Below, piece after piece: positions 53,488-61,742 of a DNA stretch of 64,000 bases. Source of the stretch: Chloroflexota bacterium (GTDB taxonomy: Bacteria; Chloroflexota; Anaerolineae; Aggregatilineales; J027); contig JACRBG010000007.1 in the NCBI GenBank assembly GCA_016234595.1, forward strand, positions 50,353 through 114,352. The letters run 5' to 3'. The position numbers and the translations under genes were made by a program. The stretch's first letter is position 1. Every line of letters begins with the position of its first letter. The notes below the pieces were generated by a model that searched no databases, had not been told where the DNA came from, and saw only the letters and a list, made by a program, of their open reading frames with translations.

Positions 53488-53832
53488 ATGAAAGTCCTCA
53501 CCCTGCTCAGTACACTTGCCCCCATTGCCATCACTATTATGCTGGTTATTTTTGCCGAATTAAGCCGCCGATTGGGTGCAGTGGTCAAAACAGCCCCGCT
53601 GTATCGCTGGTTTTTTGTCGCCGCTGTGCTGACATTTGGCAGTTCAGTCGTGCGGTTACTCAGCATTGAGTTTTCTCAACGCGATTTTGAATATTCAAAT
53701 GGGTCAGAAATCGCTGCCTATGGCTATACGTTGCCGCTGATGGCTGGATTAGTTATCGCCTTATGGGCTGCGTGGCGCTATTGGGGATGGCTAGTGTATG
53801 CGGGGGATGGTGACTCGCCAGCATCACAATAG
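53488..53832 (+). CDS. Small membrane protein of the KaiC-like module (114 aa)
   Basis: ATG 53488, 4 nt after the previous stop. Hydrophobic segments at about residues 5-25, 42-58 and 80-100 (PLMAGLVIALWAAWRYWGW). The order RWFFVAAVLTFGSSVVRLLS mirrors YRFFVMPPVVFGAATARYSS of the upstream small protein. Function unknown; a membrane partner for the KaiC-like ATPase or the downstream kinase is the simplest hypothesis. Confidence 0.7.
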   Translation: MKVLTLLSTLAPIAITIMLVIFAELSRRLGAVVKTAPLYRWFFVAAVLTFGSSVVRLLSIEFSQRDFEYSNGSEIAAYGYTLPLMAGLVIALWAAWRYWGWLVYAGDGDSPASQ

Positions 53833-53887
53833 GGCTTCAAAATAATCACTCGTTAAGCTTTTAGTGGCTTATTGGTAACTTAGAGCT

Positions 53888-56473
53888 ATGGTTATTCCCA
53901 AATTCGTTTCCAATAGTGGCAAAAGCACTTCTGCCGAGATTGTCTTGATTGTGAAGGCAGATGGTATTATCCATTTTGCTATGGAAGACTTAGCCGCATT
54001 ACTGGATATTTCAGCAAATGACATTATCGGCACGTCGCTTTTCGACTTGATGCCAGAGGAAAATCGAGCGACTAGCCGTCATCAATGGTCTCAATTAGTT
54101 CAACAAGATTCCTCAAAGTCTAGCTATTTCCAAACAACCTTCATTGGACGGTTGGAAAATCCCCTGCAAGTCCGCCTAAAACTAACATCCATAGCCCATC
54201 GAGATGAATTTGTTGTGCAGGTTGAAGGCGAACAGGTAAATATTGAACATGCCCAAATCCTTGCCCTCCAAAAAGTAATTTCAGCCGTCACGACGCTTGA
54301 TATTCGCGAAATCTTAGACCTCATCTTGGAACAGGTGACGCATTTTATTGACTCGGAGGGTGCGGTTATCGTGGTTGAAATTGACGATAATTTGCAATTG
54401 GTCAGCGAGCGAGGTTATTACAACTGGAAAGGCGTTTCGTCGAGTTATCCTTCGGCTGAGGTGATGAAGGCCAAAACCACGCGAATTTTGCGAGAAACCC
54501 GCCACCCGCTTGTTATTGATGATTGCCATCATGATCCCCGTTGGGAAGTGCTGGGGGCTGAACCGACCATTGCCAGTTGGCTAGGGGTTCCCCTGATCTT
54601 CCGCGATACCTTTTTGGGTATGCTGCATCTCTATTCCAGCGCCTCGTATGCCTTTACCCAAAACGATGCTACCCTTGCCATGAGCTTTGCCGAAGCAGCA
54701 GCGGTTGCTATTCACAATACACGGCTATATGAAGAGGCTCAATCCCGTGCCCAAATGCTCGAAATCCTGAATGATTTGGGTGGGGCCGTGAGCCGGTTAG
54801 ATTTGCAGGGTGTTTTGGAAATCGCTTTTCAAAAACTCAGTCATTTGATGGACACACGCAGTTTCTTTATTGGCGTCTATAATCCAGAAACCCGTCTGTT
54901 TTGGCTAACTCAAACCTATGATGATGGGCGACGTATTGATGACCTTGTAACGCCCATTGAAGAAGAAACAGGGTTGGTGGGGTGGGTGTTTCACAACAAA
55001 AAACCCTTGATTATCCATGACGACAATCAGGAGGTTTACCCGACTTCGCCGATTACCTACGGGGGAGATACTCGCAGCATTGTGATTTTGCCGCTGATGG
55101 TACAAGAGGAATTTGTAGGGGTTATTTCCGTACAAAGCTATATCCCCCATCGGTTTACTGATCAAGATATTGCGGTGCTGCAATCGGTCGCTAGCCCTCT
55201 AGCCATCGCTATTCGGAACGCCCAACTTTATGAAAATGTCCAACGGCGTCTCACCGAAGTTTCGGCTCTGCATGAATTGGCCCGTACTGTTACTAGCACC
55301 GACAGCATAGATTCCATTACTCAAACAGTGGTCAACAGCTTATATACGATTTTTCAATGTCAGGCCAGTGTTCTTTTATTGGTTGAAGGGGATGAGGTTG
55401 TGCTTAAGGCATCCGCTGGTCTTGCCCCCCAATATATCCCGATGGTGCGTTGGAAAATAGGTGATGGAGTCTCTGGCAAAGTCGTTGAAACGGGTCAAAC
55501 GGTCTATATTCAGGATACGCAGACCATCCCTGATTTTGTTTATTTAGAACCGACATTGCGCTCAATTTTGGCTGTGCCGCTTAATGTTAATGATCAGGTG
55601 ATTGGGGTGTTGTCGATTGATAGCGATATTCCTCATGCGTTTACGGCTGACCATGAGCGCGTTTTGACCATTGTGGCGGCCCAAGTTGGGGCGGCAATCG
55701 AAAACGCTCGATTGTTACAAGAGGCCCGTCAACGGACGGTTGAATTGGAAAATGCCTATCGGCGGTTGCAGTCGTTAAATGAATTTCGCGAAGAATTGGT
55801 GCATAACATTAGCCACGATTTACGTGCCCCCATGACGTTTGTCAAAGGGTATATCGAGTTAATGCGTGAGCTAATGCTTGGCCCCTTGACTGAAGAGCAG
55901 GTGAATGCGCTGGAGGTGATAGATCGTAAATCCGACGCGATGTTGCGACTCATCAACGAGATTTTAAAAATGAAGGATATTCGCCCCGATACCCTAGAAT
56001 TTGTTGATGTCAACTTATATGAAATCGTTCAGCAGCATATTGACCAAGCGCGCTTAACCTATGCCGACAGTGGTCTCATTTTTGAACCCGCCAGCCCGCA
56101 AGAGGAGCTTATTGCCCGGATTGATGTTGATAAAATTGACCGAGTTTTAGAGAATTTGATTGCAAATGCAGTGAAGTTTTCGCGTCCCGGTGGACATATT
56201 CGTGTTTTTTGTGAGCGCACTGAAGATCAACATTACGGGCGGATTTTGATCCAAGATGAAGGCATAGGCATTCCACGCGATAAGCTGAACTATGTATTCA
56301 AACGATTTTTTCAAATAGATACGCCGTCAGGTACTCCATTAGAAAGCGGCGTTGGCATTGGCCTCTCGATTGTCAAGCAGATTATTGAGGCGCATGATGG
56401 CAATATTGAAGTTGAAAGCGAAGTGGGCAAAGGCAGCACTTTTTGGTTTACCTTGCCGCTTCGAGAAGGGTAA
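53888..56473 (+). CDS. PAS-GAF-GAF-GAF histidine kinase of the KaiC-like module
   Basis: 861-residue soluble kinase. Order: PAS (about 15-115), three GAF domains (about 130-285, 295-455 and 460-615; the first and third carry the typical LGVPLIFRD and ILAVPLNVND segments), a coiled coil, HisKA with ISHDLRAP near residue 640, and HATPase with NLIANAVKFSRP, DEGIGIPRDK and GVGIGLSI. Multiple GAFs are common in phototroph and Chloroflexota kinases; no bilin-type Cys context is obvious. Starts 55 bp after the small membrane gene. No receiver is nearby. Confidence 0.93.
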   Translation: MVIPKFVSNSGKSTSAEIVLIVKADGIIHFAMEDLAALLDISANDIIGTSLFDLMPEENRATSRHQWSQLVQQDSSKSSYFQTTFIGRLENPLQVRLKLTSIAHRDEFVVQVEGEQVNIEHAQILALQKVISAVTTLDIREILDLILEQVTHFIDSEGAVIVVEIDDNLQLVSERGYYNWKGVSSSYPSAEVMKAKTTRILRETRHPLVIDDCHHDPRWEVLGAEPTIASWLGVPLIFRDTFLGMLHLYSSASYAFTQNDATLAMSFAEAAAVAIHNTRLYEEAQSRAQMLEILNDLGGAVSRLDLQGVLEIAFQKLSHLMDTRSFFIGVYNPETRLFWLTQTYDDGRRIDDLVTPIEEETGLVGWVFHNKKPLIIHDDNQEVYPTSPITYGGDTRSIVILPLMVQEEFVGVISVQSYIPHRFTDQDIAVLQSVASPLAIAIRNAQLYENVQRRLTEVSALHELARTVTSTDSIDSITQTVVNSLYTIFQCQASVLLLVEGDEVVLKASAGLAPQYIPMVRWKIGDGVSGKVVETGQTVYIQDTQTIPDFVYLEPTLRSILAVPLNVNDQVIGVLSIDSDIPHAFTADHERVLTIVAAQVGAAIENARLLQEARQRTVELENAYRRLQSLNEFREELVHNISHDLRAPMTFVKGYIELMRELMLGPLTEEQVNALEVIDRKSDAMLRLINEILKMKDIRPDTLEFVDVNLYEIVQQHIDQARLTYADSGLIFEPASPQEELIARIDVDKIDRVLENLIANAVKFSRPGGHIRVFCERTEDQHYGRILIQDEGIGIPRDKLNYVFKRFFQIDTPSGTPLESGVGIGLSIVKQIIEAHDGNIEVESEVGKGSTFWFTLPLREG

Positions 56474-56482
56474 ACAATCGCT

Positions 56483-57556
56483 GTGGCGTTTGAAGTGACC
56501 GATGCCATTCAACGTGATTCGGATATTTGGCGTGGATTGAAGGCAATGCCTAAGATCGAACTGCATCGCCATTTAGAAGGATCCATTCGGCTGCCCACCC
56601 TAGTAGAGGTGGCCCAGCAATATGATATTCCGCTGCCTACTTATGATGTGGATGTTTTACGCCCCTATGTCCAAGTTACCCGTGAAGATGCTCCGACCCA
56701 TCAGCAATTTTTAAGCAAATTCAGCATCCTGCGGCAATTTTTTGTGGCAGAGGACGTGATTCGACGAGTAGCCCGTGAAGTGGTTGAGGATGCTGCTGCC
56801 GATAATGTCCGCTATATGGAATTGCGTTTTACGCCGATTGCATTGGCAAAATGTATGGGCTTTCCATTGGTGGATGTCATGACATGGGTCAATGAGACCG
56901 TCAGTGAGACCGCTGCACAATTGGGTATCAAGGTCAATTTGATTGTCGCTGTGAATCGGCATGAAAGTGTGGAACTTGCCGAACAGATGATGCGGCTAGC
57001 GGTTGATTTTTTGGGACGAGGGATAACAGCCGTAGATTTGTGTGGCAATGAGGCGGGGCATCCGGCCAATGCTTTTACCCGATTGTTTTTGGAGGCACAT
57101 CAGGCGGGTTTAGGGGTTACGATTCATGCAGGCGAATGGGCTGGCCCCGAAAATGTGATTTATGCCATCCAACACATTAAAGCCAGTCGTATTGGGCATG
57201 GGGTACGTTCGGTGGAAGATTCGGTGGCACTGCAACTGGCCCGCGATTATGGCGTCTATTTTGAGGTGTGCCCTACGTCCAATTTGCAAACAGGGGTGGT
57301 TGCATCAGTTAGCCAGCACCCGTTAATTGATCTGCGTTTTTTAGATGTTAAACTCACCCTGAATACGGACGACCCAACAGTGAACAATACGACCCTCACG
57401 GATGAATATGCGTTGGCAGTACAGGGGCTACATTTCCCCATTGAGTATTTGCAGCAATGTATTTTGAATGCTATCCAAGGAGCATTCTTGACGCCATCAG
57501 AAAAGGCCGCCCTTGAAGCTGAGTTTCGGACGGCGTTTGGTGGGCAAGTGTTATAA
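56483..57556 (+). CDS. add: Adenosine deaminase
   Basis: Deaminates adenosine to inosine in purine salvage. 357 residues: zinc ligands in ELHRHLEGS near residue 28, the catalytic HAGEWAGPENV near residue 218, RIGHGVRS near residue 240 and the LNTDDP motif near residue 298. GTG start at 56483, 9 nt after the kinase stop. The BMP-type ABC importer permeases at the right edge of the window would fit nucleoside uptake feeding this enzyme (inference). It may not be functionally tied to the kinase module. Confidence 0.94.
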   Translation: MAFEVTDAIQRDSDIWRGLKAMPKIELHRHLEGSIRLPTLVEVAQQYDIPLPTYDVDVLRPYVQVTREDAPTHQQFLSKFSILRQFFVAEDVIRRVAREVVEDAAADNVRYMELRFTPIALAKCMGFPLVDVMTWVNETVSETAAQLGIKVNLIVAVNRHESVELAEQMMRLAVDFLGRGITAVDLCGNEAGHPANAFTRLFLEAHQAGLGVTIHAGEWAGPENVIYAIQHIKASRIGHGVRSVEDSVALQLARDYGVYFEVCPTSNLQTGVVASVSQHPLIDLRFLDVKLTLNTDDPTVNNTTLTDEYALAVQGLHFPIEYLQQCILNAIQGAFLTPSEKAALEAEFRTAFGGQVL

Positions 57557-57557
57557 T
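57549..57557 (+). promoter_or_regulatory. Candidate extended -10 upstream of the MBL hydrolase gene
   Basis: TGTTATAAT overlaps the add stop codon and lies about 39 nt upstream of the ATG at 57596. No -35 is evident, as is normal for extended -10 promoters. Confidence 0.4.
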
Positions 57558-57595
57558 CCCCCGCATTGATTCAAATTTTCCGGCAAGGATCGTGC

Positions 57596-58474
57596 ATGTT
57601 CAAACTAGATCATGATGCTTTTACCGTGCATGTGTTAAGTGACGGGGAAGTAAAAGTGGATTGTGGTGGCCCGTTTGGGCTGGTGCCGCGTGTTTTGTGG
57701 AGTCGCTATCAGACTCCTGATGCTAACCACATGCTGCCGATGTGCCTTAACTGTCTGGTGATTCAAGCGCATGGCAAAAATATTGTGGTGGACGTTGGGC
57801 TGGGGAGTAAATTAACCCCCAAGATGGTGGCGCAGTGGCAACTCACCCATCCGCACGGCACGTTGATTGAGGGATTGGCACGGTTGGGGCTTAAGCCGGA
57901 AGATATTGACTTGGTGATTAACACCCATCTTCATGCTGACCATGCTGCTGGCAATACTATTTTGGGGCCGGATAACCAGATTTTGCCGACTTTTCCTAAT
58001 GCGGAGCACGTGGTTCAACGCCGCGAATATGAAGACGCCCTGCGCCCAAATGAACGCACGGCTGCGACTTATATCGCCGCGAATTTTGAGCCATTGATTA
58101 AAAATGGGCAGATGCGGTTGTTGGAAGAAGATACTGAAATTTTGCCGGGGATTTGGGGCGTGGTGACACCGGGCCATACTCCCGGTCATATGAGCGTAGT
58201 GATTGACAGCGGCGGAGATCATTTATTGTTTACATGTGATCTTGCGACTTATGCGGTGCACTTTGAAAAATTGGGGTGGATGACGGCCTATGATGTCGAG
58301 CCATTGGTCACTTTAGAGACCAAACGTAAATGGCAGGAGTGGGCATGGGAAACCAACGGGATTATAATTTTCCCGCATGATGTCACCCTTATGGCAGCCC
58401 GCTTAAGTCAAGATGAAACTGGCAAACCTAAACTCGTTCCATTGACCGAAGCCGAGGGTGCTTGCTATTCTTGA
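57596..58474 (+). CDS. Metallo-beta-lactamase-fold hydrolase (lactonase-like)
   Basis: 292 residues; ATG 57596 has AAGGA 6 nt upstream. Zinc motif THLHADHAAG near residue 112, later VTPGHTPGHMSV near residue 200 (His ligand), FTCDLATYAVH (Asp) and FPHDVTLMAAR (His). The sequence is closest in style to AHL-lactonase/quorum-quenching and related hydrolases of the family, but substrates in this family vary widely. No quorum-sensing genes are in the window. Follows add by about 40 bp. Confidence 0.85.
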   Translation: MFKLDHDAFTVHVLSDGEVKVDCGGPFGLVPRVLWSRYQTPDANHMLPMCLNCLVIQAHGKNIVVDVGLGSKLTPKMVAQWQLTHPHGTLIEGLARLGLKPEDIDLVINTHLHADHAAGNTILGPDNQILPTFPNAEHVVQRREYEDALRPNERTAATYIAANFEPLIKNGQMRLLEEDTEILPGIWGVVTPGHTPGHMSVVIDSGGDHLLFTCDLATYAVHFEKLGWMTAYDVEPLVTLETKRKWQEWAWETNGIIIFPHDVTLMAARLSQDETGKPKLVPLTEAEGACYS

Positions 58475-58516
58475 AGCATTGCATCGCTAATCTAGTCTAT
58501 AGAAAGTCAGCCATCC

Positions 58517-59308
58517 ATGCAGTCAAACGGTTTCTATGTTCCAAAACGGGTGATGGTAATTATGGCCCACCCGGATGATATTGAGTTTTCTTGTGCCGGC
58601 ACTATGGCGCGTTGGGCCAAATTGGGCGCAAAAATCTGTTATGTATTGGTTACTAGCGGGGATGTTGGGATTGCCGATTTAAGCCTGACCCGTGAGCAGG
58701 CCCGCGATATTCGTGAGGTTGAGCAAAAGGCCGCTGCTGCAAAGGTGGGGGTCGAAGATGTTGTATTCTTGCGGGAACCCGATGGGATGCTGGTCAACAC
58801 CCTTGATCTTCGTAAACGCTTGGTGCGCGAAATCCGCCGCTATAAACCAGATGTGGTGGTGTGCCAAGACCCAACGGCCTTTTTTGTTTCCAACACCTAC
58901 ATTAATCACCCCGATCATCGGGCGGCAGCAGCGGCGGCAGTGGATGCGGTGTTTCCGGCGGCAGGCCAACCACACATTTTTCAGGAATTAGAAGCTGAAG
59001 GGTTAGCAGCGCATAAGGTGAAAAAGGTGTATGTTTCGACATGGCGTGAAGCCGATACCTATGTCAACATCAGTGACACGATTGATCTAAAAATCGAGTC
59101 GCTTTTTGCCCACAAGAGCCAGATGGATGAGATGATTCGTCAAGGTCGGGGCAAATTGGAAGATATTGGCAAATGGGTGCGGGATTGGTCATCGGAACGC
59201 GGCGAGGGCAAAGAAATGGCCTATGCCGAATCGTTTAAGGTGATTACGCTGGAGGAAGATAAACCAGAGCAGGTATCTGAAGGCGAAATTGTTGAGACCA
59301 ATAGTTAA
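58517..59308 (+). CDS. PIG-L family deacetylase
   Basis: Zinc-dependent N-deacetylase, a family acting on GlcNAc-PI, GlcNAc-malate (bacillithiol) and similar substrates. 263 residues: [13 protein letters not shown] near residue 12 (Asp/His zinc and catalytic residues), REPDGML near residue 85, [12 protein letters not shown] near residue 132 (third His). A C-terminal charged tail follows. Neither bacillithiol nor mycothiol partner genes lie adjacent, so the substrate is open. Confidence 0.9.
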   Translation: MQSNGFYVPKRVMVIMAHPDDIEFSCAGTMARWAKLGAKICYVLVTSGDVGIADLSLTREQARDIREVEQKAAAAKVGVEDVVFLREPDGMLVNTLDLRKRLVREIRRYKPDVVVCQDPTAFFVSNTYINHPDHRAAAAAAVDAVFPAAGQPHIFQELEAEGLAAHKVKKVYVSTWREADTYVNISDTIDLKIESLFAHKSQMDEMIRQGRGKLEDIGKWVRDWSSERGEGKEMAYAESFKVITLEEDKPEQVSEGEIVETNS

Positions 59309-59315
59309 TTGTAAC

Positions 59316-59340
59316 AGGGCGGTGGCACTGCCGCCCTTTA
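59316..59340 (+). terminator. Possible terminator after the PIG-L gene
   Basis: AGGGCGG (59316-59322) and CCGCCCT (59331-59337) form a 7-bp GC-rich stem followed by only a short T-rich run (TTTATA). Confidence 0.5.
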
Positions 59341-59359
59341 TACTTGGATACTTTATTGT

Positions 59360-60493
59360 ATGACTGATTTACCATCATCTCCACCACCCCCAAGCCAAGA
59401 CCCCGACGGTATGGATTGGCTGAATCAGTCTGCCCCGCTGAACCGCCCCCTCAATCCATCAGGGGTGCGCCCGACCTCTACGCCCCCTCAAGCTGAGGAA
59501 CCTGAATTGGTGATGGAGGACGAAATTCCACGCGCTCGCCGCCGTGTGCCGATGGGTGCGCCGGATGTGCGTGTACCGCCTTCGGCTGAAGAAGTCCGTC
59601 GTGCCCGCCGCGCTCAACGGGAAGCGCAAAAACGGCATCAAAAAGAAGCTGAACCCCGGGAGAGTATGGGGAAGGTACTTTGGCAGACCACCCGTATTTT
59701 TGCCCTTACTTGGGTAGCGGCCTTATTGATGGCGACGATTTTTTCGTATTGGACACCCGATGATTTCCTGTCCCCGGAGTTTCGAGATAAGATGCGCGTG
59801 GTGAATACTACCCAGCAAGCCGGGGATGTGTTGCCCCAAGCCACGCCATTGCCAACCCAACAAAAGGTTGTGCATGTGGGGATTATCGCTGGGCACAGTG
59901 GCCCACCCCAAGATGCTAGCTTTGTTGAAGACCCCGGCGCGATTTGCGATGATAATAACGATGGGACACCTGAACTGCGCGAACTTGACATCAACACCGA
60001 TGTTGCCAAGATGGTAGTCAGTAAATTATTGGCGAAGGGCTACGACGTAGATTTACTGGAAGAATTTGACCCCCGCCTGCATGAATATCGGGCTGACGCA
60101 CTGTTGTCTATTCACACCAATGATTGCCGTGATTACGGTTTTGGGGCGACAGGCTATAACGCGGTTGGGCCAGAATCCCGTGAAATATTGCGGGGTATTG
60201 ATGAGGCTTTTGTGAATTGCATTGTGGATGAATATGGCCGTGTGACGGGACTCCCCATTCATCCGGGGGTGACAGTGGATATGACCTCCTACCATAATTT
60301 CCGTGAAGTGTCGTCGGATACCCCGGTGGCGATTATTGAACTGGGTTACATGTATGCGGATCGTCAGGTGGTGACAAATCAGCGCGATTTGTTGGCCGAG
60401 GGGATTTTTCAAGGGTTTATGTGTTTCCTAGAGCCGGAGAGCCGTTTGAACACCGCTGCCCCAACGCCAGCACCGGCCACTGTTATTCCATAA
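59360..60493 (+). CDS. Membrane-anchored N-acetylmuramoyl-L-alanine amidase (Amidase_3)
   Basis: Cleaves the amide between muramic acid and stem peptide in cell-wall turnover. 377 residues: proline-rich cytoplasmic N-terminus with arginine-rich patch (ARRRVPMGAPD, RRARRAQREAQKRHQK), one membrane span (about residues 112-133, IFALTWVAALLMATIFSYW), then the amidase domain: GIIAGHSGPP (first His zinc ligand), ELRELDINT (Glu), SIHTNDC (second His), AIIELGYM (catalytic Glu). The long cytoplasmic tail is unusual for an autolysin. 16 bp upstream of the glutaredoxin-like gene. Confidence 0.85.
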   Translation: MTDLPSSPPPPSQDPDGMDWLNQSAPLNRPLNPSGVRPTSTPPQAEEPELVMEDEIPRARRRVPMGAPDVRVPPSAEEVRRARRAQREAQKRHQKEAEPRESMGKVLWQTTRIFALTWVAALLMATIFSYWTPDDFLSPEFRDKMRVVNTTQQAGDVLPQATPLPTQQKVVHVGIIAGHSGPPQDASFVEDPGAICDDNNDGTPELRELDINTDVAKMVVSKLLAKGYDVDLLEEFDPRLHEYRADALLSIHTNDCRDYGFGATGYNAVGPESREILRGIDEAFVNCIVDEYGRVTGLPIHPGVTVDMTSYHNFREVSSDTPVAIIELGYMYADRQVVTNQRDLLAEGIFQGFMCFLEPESRLNTAAPTPAPATVIP

Positions 60494-60508
60494 AAAATCG
60501 AGGGCGGT

Positions 60509-60892
60509 ATGAGCGATTCTGCAAGACAGTTGGTGATGTATGTGCGGCGCAATTTTTGCCCGTATGTGGGGATTGCACGGCATGTGTTGGATGAATTGGG
60601 TGCGCCGTATCGGGAAATTGATATTGATGCCGACACCGCCGCGCGTGACAGAGTAGTTCAGTGGACGGGGTTTTTGTCCGTGCCCACTTTGGTTGTTGCC
60701 GAAGCAGGGGAGGTTGTGCCGTATGAACCGCCAGCCCACTTGCCACGCGGCCATAGCCCTCGCGGGATTGACCGGGGTTCGATGATTACCGAGGCCAGCG
60801 ATTCTGAGTTAACCCGTTGGCTAGAAAAACATGATCTGATTCCGCATGACACCCCTGAAATTAAAGATGCCCTTGACCGAGGAGCGGATTAG
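60509..60892 (+). CDS. Glutaredoxin-like protein with CPYV active site
   Basis: 127 residues. Thioredoxin-fold: VMYVRRNFCPYVGIARHVLDEL (active site CPYV instead of the usual CPYC), then EIDIDAD and the cis-proline motif SVPTLVV near residue 60. A ~45-residue C-terminal extension (SPRGIDRGSMITEASDSELTRW) follows. A single-Cys active site is like monothiol glutaredoxins, but those use CGFS, so this is a different branch. Likely a cytosolic disulfide or glutathione-type reductant, partners unknown. The tRNA-Leu promoter lies inside its 3' end. Confidence 0.87.
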   Translation: MSDSARQLVMYVRRNFCPYVGIARHVLDELGAPYREIDIDADTAARDRVVQWTGFLSVPTLVVAEAGEVVPYEPPAHLPRGHSPRGIDRGSMITEASDSELTRWLEKHDLIPHDTPEIKDALDRGAD

Positions 60893-60900
60893 GCTATAAT
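60873..60900 (+). promoter_or_regulatory. Promoter of tRNA-Leu
   Basis: TTGACC (60873-60878) and TATAAT (60895-60900) separated by 16 nt, close to the sigma-70 consensus, 18 nt before the tRNA. It overlaps the last codons and stop of the glutaredoxin-like gene. Confidence 0.75.
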
Positions 60901-60917
60901 ATTTTAATAATTCAATA

Positions 60918-61001
60918 GCCGAAATGGCGGAATTGGCAGACGCGCTACGTTCAGGGCGTAGTTCCTTTACAGGAGTCTGGGTTCGACTCCCAGTTTCGGC
61001 A
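60918..61001 (+). tRNA. tRNA-Leu (anticodon CAG)
   Basis: 84 nt: acceptor GCCGAAA/TTTCGGC, D-arm with GGCGGAATTGGCAGACGC, anticodon stem CTACG/CGTAG with loop TTCAGGG (anticodon CAG, reads CTG), a long variable arm as in class II tRNAs, T-loop TTCGACT and discriminator A. CCA is not encoded, unlike tRNA-Val. Confidence 0.96.
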
Positions 61002-61013
61002 CTGAAATAAATC

Positions 61014-61039
61014 AATCCGGTTTTTAGCCGGATTTTTTT
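61014..61039. terminator. Terminator after tRNA-Leu, overlapping the end of the convergent gene
   Basis: AATCCGG (61014-61020) and CCGGATT (61028-61034) form a 7-bp stem followed by TTTTT on the plus strand. The hairpin contains the stop codon of the minus-strand gene (61024-61026). Confidence 0.85.
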
Positions 61040-61692
61040 GTTTTCCTAGCTTTTTCAATCTCTCGAATGCAATTTTTTGCCTCTTCTCCGATTATTGGGT
61101 CGGAAACTTGTCCTTTAATCATACCCAATATAGCCGCATCATTTGACCACAAAAAATAACGCTTCAGTGTATGTAAGGCATGCATGCGAATGGCTTCCCC
61201 TCTTGATTGATTTTGCATGTGATCGACAAGTGTTTGCAAAGTTCTTTCACTTGGCTTGTGTTTGTAATGGTTAATCCCAAAATTTATGGCTAATACAAAA
61301 GTGATCCTTGCGTACCAATCTTGGGAATTTTCTAAGCCTGTCGTAAACATATCAATCGAAAACTCATTTTGAGCAATTCTAGTGAACTCCGCATCCCAAT
61401 CCACATCGCTCCAATCAGGGTAAATCTCTACCGCTTTTATGATCTCTTGAATTGAGCGTGGAGTGTATATAAGAATAAGCGCATAAGCAGCACATTGGCG
61501 TTTTCTCCAATCAATGGAAGTAAATTCCTCCATTGGCTTTTCGACGATAAGCAAAATAGCAGCTAGGGGATCAACCGCAGCATCGCCCATTTCGGCAAGC
61601 TGATGTACAAATTTCCATCTCTCCTCTAAGTTTTCGTTACTGTCTACCGCACGGCAGTAATCCGCGACTATCTTCTGCACAGTTTCATTCAT
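61024..61692 (-). CDS. HEAT-repeat-like protein of unknown function (222 aa)
   Basis: Mostly alpha-helical, soluble, no signal or span. Pairs of helices with a conserved-looking pattern (LAEMGDAAVDPLAAILLIV, then RKRQCAAYALILIYTPRSIQEIIKAV, later ARITFVLAINFGIN and AIRMHALHTLKRYFLWSNDAAILGMI) resemble HEAT-type repeats, about three to four. Such proteins are scaffolds. No named family. It lies in a short stretch with few other chromosomal landmarks between tRNA-Leu and the nucleoside importer. Confidence 0.75.
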   Translation of the reverse strand: MNETVQKIVADYCRAVDSNENLEERWKFVHQLAEMGDAAVDPLAAILLIVEKPMEEFTSIDWRKRQCAAYALILIYTPRSIQEIIKAVEIYPDWSDVDWDAEFTRIAQNEFSIDMFTTGLENSQDWYARITFVLAINFGINHYKHKPSERTLQTLVDHMQNQSRGEAIRMHALHTLKRYFLWSNDAAILGMIKGQVSDPIIGEEAKNCIREIEKARKTKKSG

Positions 61693-61742
61693 TAGAAATC
61701 TACTTTCTCATCTATACTTAGATATTATAATAACTTAAGTGG

